From positions 504,306 to 568,305 of the forward strand of contig JAHBTU010000005.1 of assembly GCA_019638455.1 (NCBI GenBank): a stretch of DNA of 64,000 nt. Reading direction: 5' to 3'. Both the position numbers and the translations under genes were made by a program. Shown piece by piece: positions 41,832 through 49,932 of the stretch (position 1 is its first letter; each line of letters starts with the position of its first letter). The notes beneath the pieces were generated by a model, which was not told where the DNA came from, did no database searches, and was given only the letters and a program-made list of their open reading frames with translations. The DNA comes from Saprospiraceae bacterium. Its GTDB lineage: Bacteria > Bacteroidota > Bacteroidia > Chitinophagales > Saprospiraceae.

Positions 41832-42989
41832 ATGACCACTATAAAAGTTTTTGGAGAACATGACGAGGCTACTCGCCGCCTGCGCGACAACCTCACCCGC
41901 GCCCTCTCGGATTTTCCTCTGGACAATCGAGTGGTGGAGGTGTCGGAGCCGAACGCCATCCGAGCCGATGGCGTGACGGACACCCCCGCGCTGATGCTCG
42001 ACGGCGATATGGTAGTGGAAGGTCGTGTGCCTACAGTGGAAGAGCTGACTGCCATCTTCCAAAATCGCTATCTCTACAAAAGCAAATTGTTTCGCTTGCA
42101 AAATATCACGGTACCAGTGGACATCAGCGAGCCGTCGGGCAACGCATTGGTGTTCGCTTGGCAGCTGGCTCAGCAATTGGATGCCAAAATAGAGGTGGTG
42201 TATGCGATGGATAGTATTTTTGAAGGCAGCCTGCCTTCCGCGTCGGGTTTTTTGTCGAGCTACAAAAAAACGGTGCAGACGGAGCTGGATGCCTTTATCA
42301 AGGATACGCTTAAGAAAATCGAGGTGGATTATCAGCCACCCGCCCAAACCCCACCAACCCCCAAAAACGGCGACGAGACCGCAGCACCAGCCATCAAATC
42401 AACGGTGATGTATGGTTTCCCCGAAGAGGTCATCGAGGAGCAATCGCGCAAGGCAGACCTCATCGTGATGGGCACTACGGGGCGCGGCGGCGTGGCACGC
42501 AACCTGTTTGGCTCGGTCAGCACGGAAGTGTCGCAGTCTTCGCATTGTCCGGTGCTTTTTGTGCCGATGGAAGCCGCTTTTCATGGTTTCAAAAACGTGC
42601 TCTACGCGAGCAATTTCGATTCGCTGGATGCCTTGCGCGTGAAGCAAGCGGTGGCGTTCGTGCAGCGATTCGGCGGTCGGGTGCATTTTGTGCACGTCGG
42701 CCCGGCGGGTGAGGAAGGACTGGATTTGGAGCGGAAGCTGTTCGAGGTGGATTACCAACGCTCGGAACCTGAGCACCCCTTTATTTTCAACAAGGTCATT
42801 GGCGACGACGTGGTGGAACAGCTCAACGATTATGCCTTCCAACACGGCATTGACCTGATGGTTTTTGTGACGCACCAACGCAGCTTCTGGGAAAACCTGC
42901 TACACAAAAGCGTGACGCGCAAGGCCCTGCTGGGCGCGGGTTTGCCTATGCTCATCATGCACGCTGACGATGATATGAAAGGACGTTAG
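41832..42989 (+). CDS. Thioredoxin-fold / tandem universal stress protein fusion
   Basis: 385 residues. Residues 1-75 look like a small thioredoxin/glutaredoxin-like fold without CxxC ('VTDTPALMLDGDMVVEGRVP'). Residues 85-245 are a first UspA domain with the ATP loop 'GTTGRGGVARNLFGSVSTEV'. Residues 255-380 are a second Usp domain whose loop ('THQRSFWENLLHKSVTRKAL') lacks the GxxG spacing, so it probably does not bind ATP. Usp proteins help survival under starvation or stress. It follows the CBS gene on the same strand with a family A repeat as leader, and a strong terminator follows. Confidence 0.88.
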   Translation: MTTIKVFGEHDEATRRLRDNLTRALSDFPLDNRVVEVSEPNAIRADGVTDTPALMLDGDMVVEGRVPTVEELTAIFQNRYLYKSKLFRLQNITVPVDISEPSGNALVFAWQLAQQLDAKIEVVYAMDSIFEGSLPSASGFLSSYKKTVQTELDAFIKDTLKKIEVDYQPPAQTPPTPKNGDETAAPAIKSTVMYGFPEEVIEEQSRKADLIVMGTTGRGGVARNLFGSVSTEVSQSSHCPVLFVPMEAAFHGFKNVLYASNFDSLDALRVKQAVAFVQRFGGRVHFVHVGPAGEEGLDLERKLFEVDYQRSEPEHPFIFNKVIGDDVVEQLNDYAFQHGIDLMVFVTHQRSFWENLLHKSVTRKALLGAGLPMLIMHADDDMKGR

Positions 42990-43040
42990 CGCCTATTTCA
43001 AAACATACCCTATTGACCTCCTCTCAAGCTTGAGGTTTTT

Positions 43041-43084
43041 GTTCGCCCCGTTGGCACGCCCTGCGTACCGGCGGGGTTTTTTGG
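43041..43084 (+). terminator. Rho-independent terminator after the Usp gene
   Basis: CCCCGTTGG pairs with CCGGCGGGG (two G-U pairs) followed by TTTTTT. A shorter CTCAAGCTTGAG palindrome with TTTTT lies just before it. Confidence 0.8.
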
Positions 43085-43102
43085 TTGTTGCCGCGAACAG
43101 CT

Positions 43103-43282
43103 TATAGTCAACGCAAATCAGCCCCGTCCGCTTCACTTGGCCGGGCAAGCCCCTGAGTACAGGGTCTGACAAGGTGGTTTTGAACGAACGGTGCTCGCAA
43201 TCCTTTGGAAATCATGCAAATCAATCAAGGAAATCCCTGCCTTGCCAACCGGCAGGTTCAAATCCTCTTTAATCTGGGTATA
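43103..43282 (+). repeat. Dispersed repeat family A (full copy)
   Basis: About 180 bp, nearly identical to 16580-16759 from 'tatagtcaacgcaaatcagc' to 'gggtata'. It is followed at once by a family B copy, sharing the 'tata' junction. Confidence 0.85.
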
Positions 43283-43380
43283 CCTCGCGCCGCTATGTTT
43301 TGGGCATGGTTAAAAACGAAATCCACTCAAAATCAAAAACATCAATCATGGGCATCTGACAAAACATAGCGGCGAGCTGG
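43278..43380 (+). repeat. Dispersed repeat family B (copy)
   Basis: Starts 'tatacctcgcgccgctatgt', contains 'ttttgggcatgg' and ends '...acatagcggcgagc', which is complementary to its own start. With the family A copy it fills 43103-43380. The remainder up to 43500 shows nothing recognisable. Confidence 0.75.
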
Positions 43381-43500
43381 CTTTGTTTGGGAAGACATTG
43401 TCAATCAGGTCGAGTGCTGACGGAAATCATCCCTACCTCTTGCAGTAACATCCATTTTTGTCTTCTCATCTCTTTGTTGGCCTTTCTAAATGTTTTCCAC

Positions 43501-43935
43501 ATGGCACTCAATTTTAACAAGTACGTCCAAGATGGCGAGCAATTCTTAAAGGAAGTTGCCCGCGAAATCAATGACCCCGACAATGTGGCCAAGGCAGGTC
43601 GTATCCTGCGAGCAGTGCTTCACGCGTTTCGCAACCGAGTGTCGCCGCAAGAGTCGCTTCAGCTCATCGCCCAATTGCCAATGCTTGTCAAGGCTGTCTA
43701 TGTGGATGGTTGGCGCATCAGCGACGAATCCAAGACACTCCGCACGTTGGGCGATTTCATCGAAGCAGTGCGGGAAGAGGGTGGGCGTGGCACCACAAAT
43801 GATTTCGTTACCGACCGCGAAGTCGAACACGCCATCCATGCAGTATTTACCGTATTGAAAAAACACGTTTCGGCAGGGGAAATTAAAGACATCGTCGCCA
43901 CGCTGCCAGCAGAACTGCGGCCTTTGTTGGCTTAA
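43501..43935 (+). CDS. DUF2267 protein
   Basis: 144 residues from the ATG at 43501. Two helical halves repeat the DUF2267 pattern: 'AGRILRAVLHAFRNRVSPQE' with 'LPMLVKAVYVDGW', and 'AIHAVFTVLKKHVSAGEIKD' with 'LPAELRPL'. The family is soluble and of unknown function; in other bacteria it often sits with stress or polyhydroxyalkanoate genes. Here the stress group lies upstream, which fits. Confidence 0.85.
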   Translation: MALNFNKYVQDGEQFLKEVAREINDPDNVAKAGRILRAVLHAFRNRVSPQESLQLIAQLPMLVKAVYVDGWRISDESKTLRTLGDFIEAVREEGGRGTTNDFVTDREVEHAIHAVFTVLKKHVSAGEIKDIVATLPAELRPLLA

Positions 43936-43955
43936 AAACGTCTAAGAGGCTGTCA

Positions 43956-43984
43956 TGCCCAAAACTTGGCGGCGCGAGGTATAG
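43956..43984 (-). repeat. Family B repeat, inverted fragment
   Basis: The reverse complement reads 'ctatacctcgcgccgccaag' and 'ttttgggca', the 5' end of family B. It borders the GyrI-like gene remnant. Confidence 0.6.
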
Positions 43985-44152
43985 ATTCCTGCCGGAGTGG
44001 GAAGGGAAAGCCCAGCCCTAAAAAAACTTCATGCTTTCGCAAAAGAAAACGGCTTGACCGTTCGAGGCAAACACCATGAAATCTACCTTAGCGACCCGAA
44101 TCGCACGGCATCGGAACAGATGAAAATAATGCTCCGGCATGCCGTGAATTAA
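43985..44152 (+). pseudogene. 3' remnant of a GyrI-like (SbmC/YgiV type) ligand-binding protein
   Basis: An open stretch of 55 codons has no start. It ends with 'GLTVRGKHHEIYLSDPNRTA' and 'SEQMKIMLRHAVN', the typical C-terminus of GyrI-like small-molecule-binding domains (YLSDPxRxxPExxxTxLRxPV). The 5' part of the gene is gone, and the truncation point coincides with a family B repeat end. Confidence 0.65.
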
Positions 44153-44170
44153 GCCGACCTATTGCTTTCC

Positions 44171-44995
44171 ATGACTGAAATCATTGACTTCATCGCTCAG
44201 TATCACCCGACCACACAGGCGTTTTTTGCCACCTTGTTCACTTGGGGCGTCACGGCGTTGGGTGCCGCGTTGGTTTTCTTTTTCAAAAGCGTGAACCAAC
44301 GGGTGCTTGATGCCATGATGGGCTTCGCCGCGGGCGTGATGATTGCCGCCAGTTTTTGGTCGTTGCTCGCGCCCGCCATCGAAATGAGCGAGGAAGTGAG
44401 CGAGTTGCCAAAGTGGGGGCCTGCGCTAATTGGCTTTTTGGCGGGCGGCATTTTTCTTTCCATCGTGGATAAGATATTGCCGCACTTGCACCCCGATTTG
44501 GCCATGGACCAAGCCGAGGGCATCTCTACCAAATGGCGGCGCAGCGTGTTGCTTGTGCTGGCCATCACGCTGCACAATATCCCTGAAGGTCTTGCCATCG
44601 GCGTAGCTTTTGGTGGGGTGGTGCACGGTATGCCCGGCGCTACCATCGGGGCCGCTGTCGCATTGGCCATCGGCATCGGGTTGCAGAATTTCCCGGAGGG
44701 CACCGCCGTGTCCGTGCCGCTTCGGCGGGAGGGGATGTCGCGTGCCAAGTCGTTCTGGTATGGGCAACTTTCGGGCGCGGTGGAGCCTGTGTTTGCCGTG
44801 TTGGGCGCTATGGCCGTGCTGACCATGAAACCCATGTTGCCCTACGCGCTGTCGTTTGCCGCAGGCGCCATGATTTTTGTGGTGGTAGAGGAATTGATAC
44901 CGGAATCCCAACGCGCCGGCAACACTGACCTCGCCACACTTGCCACCTTGTTGGGCTTCAGCGTGATGATGGTGTTGGATGTGTCGCTGGGGTAA
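44171..44995 (+). CDS. ZIP family metal transporter
   Basis: 274 residues with about eight predicted TM helices. The ZIP signature lies in TM4 and TM5: 'ITLHNIPEGLAIGVAFGG' and 'GIGLQNFPEGTAVSVPL'. These are the two HN/QN-x-PEG metal sites for Zn2+ or similar divalent ions. A long acidic loop (about 75-125) joins TM3 and TM4. It resembles ZupT/GufA-type importers. The ATG at 44171 is preferred to a TTG at 44162. It stands alone. Confidence 0.93.
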   Translation: MTEIIDFIAQYHPTTQAFFATLFTWGVTALGAALVFFFKSVNQRVLDAMMGFAAGVMIAASFWSLLAPAIEMSEEVSELPKWGPALIGFLAGGIFLSIVDKILPHLHPDLAMDQAEGISTKWRRSVLLVLAITLHNIPEGLAIGVAFGGVVHGMPGATIGAAVALAIGIGLQNFPEGTAVSVPLRREGMSRAKSFWYGQLSGAVEPVFAVLGAMAVLTMKPMLPYALSFAAGAMIFVVVEELIPESQRAGNTDLATLATLLGFSVMMVLDVSLG

Positions 44996-45125
44996 GCGAT
45001 TGATGCTGAAGCGCGTCATCGAATTGGGTTTGCCCTAAAACGAGCCACATCTCATTGAGAATTGGCACCACCTGTCCCGAAGATTCGGGATTCTCAAAAT
45101 AGCACATTAGCAAATTGTACTTGCG

Positions 45126-46157
45126 ATGCACCAGCCTCTTCTTCCAATCGCGTTTCCAAAGCGGACACCCTTGCTCGAAGGTGTCCCGCTGCTCGCAGCC
45201 GACGTGGGCGGCACCAAAACGGCGCTGGCACTTTTTGAAAAGCGCGGGGGAGTGTTGGCCATCGTTCGGGAAGCCGTCTATCCCTCCAAATCATTTGGCT
45301 CACTGGCCGAGGCCGTGCGTCATTTTGTCGGCAACGGTTTGCGGCCTGCGCGATTGAGCATCGCTTTCGCAGGGCCAGTGCAGGGCGGCAAGGCAAAAGC
45401 CACCAATCTGGGTTGGAACATTGAAGTGGCCGCCCTGAGCCAAGCAATGAGTATCCCGGAAGTATTTTTGCTCAACGACCTCGAAGCCTACGCCTACGGA
45501 TTGGCTGCGCTGACGCCATCGGATGTGCAAACCATTTTTTGGGGAACCTCGCCTGCTACTGGCAACGCGGCCATCATAGCGCCCGGCACAGGACTTGGTG
45601 AGGCGGGTCTCTATTGGGATGGTGTCGCCCTGCATCCTTTTGCCACAGAGGGCGGACACGCGGGTTTTGCGCCCCGCGATGAATTTGACTGCACGTTGCT
45701 CCTTTTTTTGGAAAAAAAATATGGCCGCGTGAGTTGGGAGCGCGTGGTGTCTGGCCCCGGTATCCATCAGATGTATCGCTTCCTCCGCGATGTGAAGTCA
45801 ATGACAGCGCCCGCCGAAGTGGAGGAGAATATGGAATATCAAGACCCGGCAGCGGCCATCAGCCTCGGCGCAGTGGCGGGGCATCCTATTTGCGTGGAAA
45901 CGCTGCGCCTTTTTGCCCGCTACCTTGCCATGGAGGCCGCTAACCTCGCCTTAAAACTCAAGGCTACGGGCGGCGTTTTCATCGGCGGCGGGGTGCCGCC
46001 CAGAATCTGGAACGACGACCTGCAAGCCGTTTTTCTCGAACACTTCTTCCAAGTGGGTCGCCTGCGGCCCTTGCTGGAATCGGTGCCCGTGCATCTGGTG
46101 CTGAACGAGCGAGGTGCCTTGCTGGGGGCAGCGTGGTATGGGGGTGGTGTGGTGTGA
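45126..46157 (+). CDS. glk: Glucokinase
   Basis: 343 residues, cytoplasmic. Phosphorylates glucose with ATP. The phosphate loop is 'LLAADVGGTKTALALFEK'. 'FLLNDLEAYAYGLAAL' holds the catalytic Asp, 'IAPGTGLGEAGLY' is the second phosphate loop, and 'TEGGHAGFAPRDEFD' the glucose-binding site. 'GGVFIGGGVPPRI' near the end is the adenosine motif. Length and motifs fit the bacterial Glk family (proteobacterial/cyanobacterial type) rather than ROK, since the ROK zinc Cys cluster is absent. Confidence 0.93.
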   Translation: MHQPLLPIAFPKRTPLLEGVPLLAADVGGTKTALALFEKRGGVLAIVREAVYPSKSFGSLAEAVRHFVGNGLRPARLSIAFAGPVQGGKAKATNLGWNIEVAALSQAMSIPEVFLLNDLEAYAYGLAALTPSDVQTIFWGTSPATGNAAIIAPGTGLGEAGLYWDGVALHPFATEGGHAGFAPRDEFDCTLLLFLEKKYGRVSWERVVSGPGIHQMYRFLRDVKSMTAPAEVEENMEYQDPAAAISLGAVAGHPICVETLRLFARYLAMEAANLALKLKATGGVFIGGGVPPRIWNDDLQAVFLEHFFQVGRLRPLLESVPVHLVLNERGALLGAAWYGGGVV

Positions 46158-46194
46158 GTCATTGGGTGGCATGGTTCTGTGCGGCACCTGCGAG

Positions 46195-46318
46195 ATATAG
46201 TCAACGCAAAGTGTTTTGAACGAACGGCGCTCGCAATCCTTTGAAAATCATGCAAATCAATCAAGGAAATCCCTGCCTTGCCAACCGACAGGTTCAAATC
46301 CTCTTTAATCTGGGTATA
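46195..46318 (+). repeat. Dispersed repeat family A (internally deleted copy)
   Basis: Starts 'tatagtcaacgcaaa', jumps to 'gtgttttgaacgaacggcgc', and then follows the family to 'gggtata'. About 55 bp of the full repeat are missing. Confidence 0.75.
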
Positions 46319-46356
46319 CAAGGTTTCGTAAACGCAGAAGCCTCCTCGCCTCCTCC

Positions 46357-46653
46357 TCAATCACCCTTCTTCGACCTATTGCCTGCCAAAAATCCCCAAC
46401 CGCCGGAGCCGAGCAGGAAGCCGAAATTGTACCAGCCGCCCGAGTTGTTGATGGCGTAAATGGCGACCTTGCTGTCGAACAGGCTCGCCACAAAACTGAC
46501 AGGGGTGATGAACCCGTGCAGCAGGCCGTGGAATAATCCATAGCGTTTCCCGGTCAGGCAGGTTTCGACTGGCTCCACGCTGGCGCAGGCTGCAAAAAGG
46601 CAGCAAATGAAAATGGCTGCCAGGAGGGTTAGGAGGGCGCGATGCTTTTTCAT
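46357..46653 (-). CDS. Small lipoprotein with glycine-rich end
   Basis: 98 residues. Signal 'LLTLLAAIFICCLFAACAS' ends in a lipobox Cys. The mature part has 'GKRYGLFHGLLHGFITPVSF' and a Gly/Trp-rich end ('GGWYNFGFLLGSGGWGFLAG'). Similar small lipoproteins are common in Bacteroidota and Proteobacteria and have no known role. It follows the ABC/barrel operon by 62 nt on the same strand and may be transcribed with it. Confidence 0.75.
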   Translation of the reverse strand: MKKHRALLTLLAAIFICCLFAACASVEPVETCLTGKRYGLFHGLLHGFITPVSFVASLFDSKVAIYAINNSGGWYNFGFLLGSGGWGFLAGNRSKKGD

Positions 46654-46715
46654 AAGTTTTACAGTTCAAAAAATTGTCAAGATGAAAATGGTTTGCGTGA
46701 CCGCGCAGGCCAAAT

Positions 46716-47900
46716 TCAAAAACCCCATTTCAGCCTAAAAATGAGCGCGTTGCCAAGATTTTTAAATTGACCGCTCGCTGGCGCAAAAAACGATTGTGCC
46801 ACCAAGTTTGCGTCCCAGTTGTCGCTCAAAGAGTAGGTGAGTACGGGGAATGTGATAAAAGCATCCGCACCGGGGCAATAAATCAGGCTCAGATTGGCTG
46901 TGAAAAGTGGCGTGATGGATTTGGCGACTTGCCCAAGCAGGGAATATCTGAACGGCATCAATCGTTTCGCGGAAAGTTGTTGGGTAGCCAATTGTTCCAA
47001 CGCTTCCGCGTCGTCGCTGCCGCCCGAGGTGTAAAGAAATGCCCCACCGATGTACCAACCGTTCTGGAAACTATAATCGCCGCCCAATGTCAATGACAGC
47101 AGGCCGATAGTGTCGCCAGATGATTGTCGGGGCTGAAACCAAGTCGCTTCGCCCTTGAAGCCAGCGTTGCCGATGCTGCCGGCCCACCCAATGCCCACAG
47201 CGAGGTCGTCCCTAAACCATCCTCCCAGTATTTGAAAATCGTAGCCCCCACGATTGAAACGGTATAGCAGTGCTGCAATCGTCGAGGCGGAGTCTTTGCC
47301 GTGGCTTATGGCCAAGTCGAAACCTGACATGCCGCTTGTGTGATAGCGTACCCGGATGGCATCGCTACCTGGGCGCTCCTCATAGTCGAAATCGAAAAAG
47401 TTGTAGGCATTGAACAGGTCGTTGGGATTCCAAGCCGTTGTGATGCCCCAATTGACCCGTTGCCGCCCGATGGTAACGTCCCAGCCTTGTTTTCGCCAGT
47501 TCAAGGAAAGCCGGTCTGTGATGGTGTGCAGCACGACGGCGGGTTCGTTCGCCGCCACCCACGAAAGGTCCATCAAGCCATTTTCATAGTCAATCTGCTC
47601 GGCAAACCCCGGTGTCCAGCGTACCTGTTCGCCCCAGAACAATCGGGTGCGCAACTCCAGCCGCGCCGAAATGTTTTCCGAAAAATCGTATTTGAAATTC
47701 AGGCGGTTGTGCAAAAAATTGCCCGTGAAAAGCGAGCCTTTGTCCCTCGTGAAGGTCGCTGTTTGCAAATCTTTGAGATAACCTTGAAAATGGAAACGGG
47801 CGGGTTTTGACTCCGCCGACTCAGGCATGGAGTCGGTCTGCCCTTTTGATGTGAAAGGGAAAACGAAAAAGAGAAACGCCGTAATAAAGAAGGTTTTCAT
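46716..47900 (-). CDS. Outer-membrane beta-barrel protein of the ABC exporter cluster
   Basis: 394 residues with a signal peptide (MKTFFITAFLFFVFPFTSKG). Alternating strands rich in Trp, Tyr, Gly and Arg end in a terminal aromatic ('IFRLKWGF'), as expected of an outer-membrane barrel. 'TIGRQRVNWGITTAWNPNDL' resembles the DUF1302-like porins found beside LolA-like and RND or ABC genes. It is the last main gene of a five-gene minus-strand run (51990 to 46716) and probably forms the outer-membrane part of the export or lipid-transfer route. Confidence 0.82.
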   Translation of the reverse strand: MKTFFITAFLFFVFPFTSKGQTDSMPESAESKPARFHFQGYLKDLQTATFTRDKGSLFTGNFLHNRLNFKYDFSENISARLELRTRLFWGEQVRWTPGFAEQIDYENGLMDLSWVAANEPAVVLHTITDRLSLNWRKQGWDVTIGRQRVNWGITTAWNPNDLFNAYNFFDFDYEERPGSDAIRVRYHTSGMSGFDLAISHGKDSASTIAALLYRFNRGGYDFQILGGWFRDDLAVGIGWAGSIGNAGFKGEATWFQPRQSSGDTIGLLSLTLGGDYSFQNGWYIGGAFLYTSGGSDDAEALEQLATQQLSAKRLMPFRYSLLGQVAKSITPLFTANLSLIYCPGADAFITFPVLTYSLSDNWDANLVAQSFFAPASGQFKNLGNALIFRLKWGF

Positions 47901-47971
47901 GAAAACACATTTTGGGACGTTCGTTTATGAGCCTCTCGAACCCCGTCCGCCGCGCTTGGCCGAGCAAGCCC

Positions 47972-48673
47972 TCAAGCCACACTGACGCTCGCCGTGTCCG
48001 ACGCAATCCGCCCGTCCACCAGCGTGATGACCCGGCGGGCGCGTTCGATGACGCGGGCATCGTGCGTTGAAAAGATAAAAGTCATGCCCTCTTCGCGGTT
48101 GAGTTGTGCCATCATATCAAGCAGGTTCGTGGCCGATTGGGAGTCGAGGTTGGCCGTAGGCTCGTCAGCGAGGATGAATTGAGGCTTGGATGCCAGCGCT
48201 CTGGCGACGGCGACGCGCTGTTGTTGGCCACCTGAGAGCTGAGCCGGGCGCACGTCCATTTTGTCGCTGAGGCCGACGGCGTGCATTAGTTCTTTCACGC
48301 GCCGTTCGCGCTCGGCCTTTGGTGCGCCTTGCAAAAGCATGATAAACTCCACATTTTCGCTGGCAGTCAGCACCGGAATCAGGTTGAACGATTGGAACAC
48401 AAAGCCGATATTGTGCAGTCGGAACTGAATCAACCGATTGGGCGACAGGGCCGTGATGTCTGTGTCGTTGATGACGACCTTGCCTTCTGTGGGCACATCG
48501 AGGCCGCCGATGATGTTGAGCAAAGTTGTTTTGCCCGAACCCGACGGGCCGACCAAGGCCGTGAATTCGCCTCGTTCGATGTGCAGATGCACACCGTTCA
48601 CGGCGTGCACCGGAATGGTGTCGGGATTGTAAATTTTGCTGACGTTGTGGATGTCAATGACTGTTGTCTTCAT
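47972..48673 (-). CDS. ABC transporter ATPase (LolD/MacB type)
   Basis: 233 residues. Walker A 'VGPSGSGKTTLLNII', Q-loop 'FVFQSFNLIP', signature 'LSGGQQQRVAVARALA', Walker B 'FILADEPTANLD' and H-loop 'STHD' are all intact. The family couples ATP hydrolysis to mechanical movement of FtsX-type permeases. It lies 7 nt after the second permease gene and serves both permeases. Confidence 0.95.
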   Translation of the reverse strand: MKTTVIDIHNVSKIYNPDTIPVHAVNGVHLHIERGEFTALVGPSGSGKTTLLNIIGGLDVPTEGKVVINDTDITALSPNRLIQFRLHNIGFVFQSFNLIPVLTASENVEFIMLLQGAPKAERERRVKELMHAVGLSDKMDVRPAQLSGGQQQRVAVARALASKPQFILADEPTANLDSQSATNLLDMMAQLNREEGMTFIFSTHDARVIERARRVITLVDGRIASDTASVSVA

Positions 48674-48680
48674 AATTTTT

Positions 48681-49892
48681 TCAATGCCTGATGGCTTCAG
48701 CAGGTCTCATTTTAAGTGCTTTCCATGCCGGAAACACTGAGGCGAGCAATGCCGTGACAAAGACGATTTGTATAATTTGACACACTTTGTCGCCCGGCAG
48801 GTCAGGATAAATCACCACGCCATATCCGAAGCCTTTCAGCAAGTTTTCGGCGATGGCGCTCAGGTCAATTCCCTTTTTTGAAAGCCAGGAATTCGCCAGC
48901 CAAGCCAACCCAAACCCAATAGGGCATCCGGTCAACGTCAGCAACAGGGTTTCCAGCACGACCATGCCGAACAGCCGGAGTTTGGTCATGCCGACGGCCA
49001 TCAGCATCCCGATTTCACGGGTGCGTTCGAGCACTGCCATGAGCATGGTGTTGACGATGCCAAATGCCAGTGCGATGAGTATGATAGCAATGATGATAAA
49101 GGAGGAAATATCAAGCGACGACATCACAAGAGCTGTCTCTGGCGAAATGGCACGCCAGTCTTGCACCTCAAGCCCCGGCAACTGTCGCGTGAGCGCAGCC
49201 ATTGCGGCGGGCAATTCGCTTTCGTCGGTCAGTAGAACAGCGGCTTCCGTGCCACGTCCCGGGGTGTCGAGCAACTCGTCGAGGTCGCCGCGCCGCACAT
49301 ACACGTTGCGCTCGTCGAGCGGGGCATTGGCAGTTTCGTAGATGCCGGCAATGCGAAAAGCGCCGGAGGTGATGTTTTGCTCTATGTCTTGAAATGTCAG
49401 CACGATTTTGTTGCCCGGCGCGAGCTTCATTTTGTCGGCCAATTTTTTCCCGACCAACACCTGATGCTTTTTCTCGGCTTCAAAGTATCCGCCGTTTATG
49501 ATGAAATTTTTCAAGCCCCGCGTCTTGTCTTCGGCATCGGGGTCAACGCCGTTGACCTGAACGCCGTTGCTACCTGAGGCGTTGGCCAACATGCCTTGCA
49601 CCGTGGTGCGCAGCGAAAAAGCCTTCACGCCCGGTGTGTGGCGCAGGGCGGCTTCGAGGCTGTCGAGCGCAAAATTGAAAACCACATCGTGGTCGTCGCG
49701 GAATTTTGGATGATGCACCTGAATGTGCGACACTTCCTGCTCGATGGCGATGCGCACACGCTCGTTGCCCATACCGTAGTAGAGCGACACGATGAATGCT
49801 CCTGCCCACACCCCCAGCGCCACTGAAGTGATGATGGCAAGGCTGCGTGTCCGGTGTCGCCATAAATTCCGCCAAGCAATGATGATTAACAT
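48681..49892 (-). CDS. FtsX-type ABC permease 2
   Basis: 403 residues. One TM helix near the N-terminus ('AWRNLWRHRTRSLAIITSVA'), a periplasmic MacB-PCD-like domain of about 230 residues, then three TM helices from about 270 ('SFIIIAIILIALAFGIVNTM', 'VVLETLLLTLTGCPIGFGLA'). This is the LolC/E-MacB topology. Its partner permease lies upstream, 40 nt away. Together with the ATPase it should form a type VII ABC machine that acts on lipids, lipoproteins or small molecules in the periplasm. Confidence 0.92.
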   Translation of the reverse strand: MLIIIAWRNLWRHRTRSLAIITSVALGVWAGAFIVSLYYGMGNERVRIAIEQEVSHIQVHHPKFRDDHDVVFNFALDSLEAALRHTPGVKAFSLRTTVQGMLANASGSNGVQVNGVDPDAEDKTRGLKNFIINGGYFEAEKKHQVLVGKKLADKMKLAPGNKIVLTFQDIEQNITSGAFRIAGIYETANAPLDERNVYVRRGDLDELLDTPGRGTEAAVLLTDESELPAAMAALTRQLPGLEVQDWRAISPETALVMSSLDISSFIIIAIILIALAFGIVNTMLMAVLERTREIGMLMAVGMTKLRLFGMVVLETLLLTLTGCPIGFGLAWLANSWLSKKGIDLSAIAENLLKGFGYGVVIYPDLPGDKVCQIIQIVFVTALLASVFPAWKALKMRPAEAIRH

Positions 49893-49932
49893 TGTGATGA
49901 CTGTTTGAGTGGTGAGATGAATGGCTCAAAAA

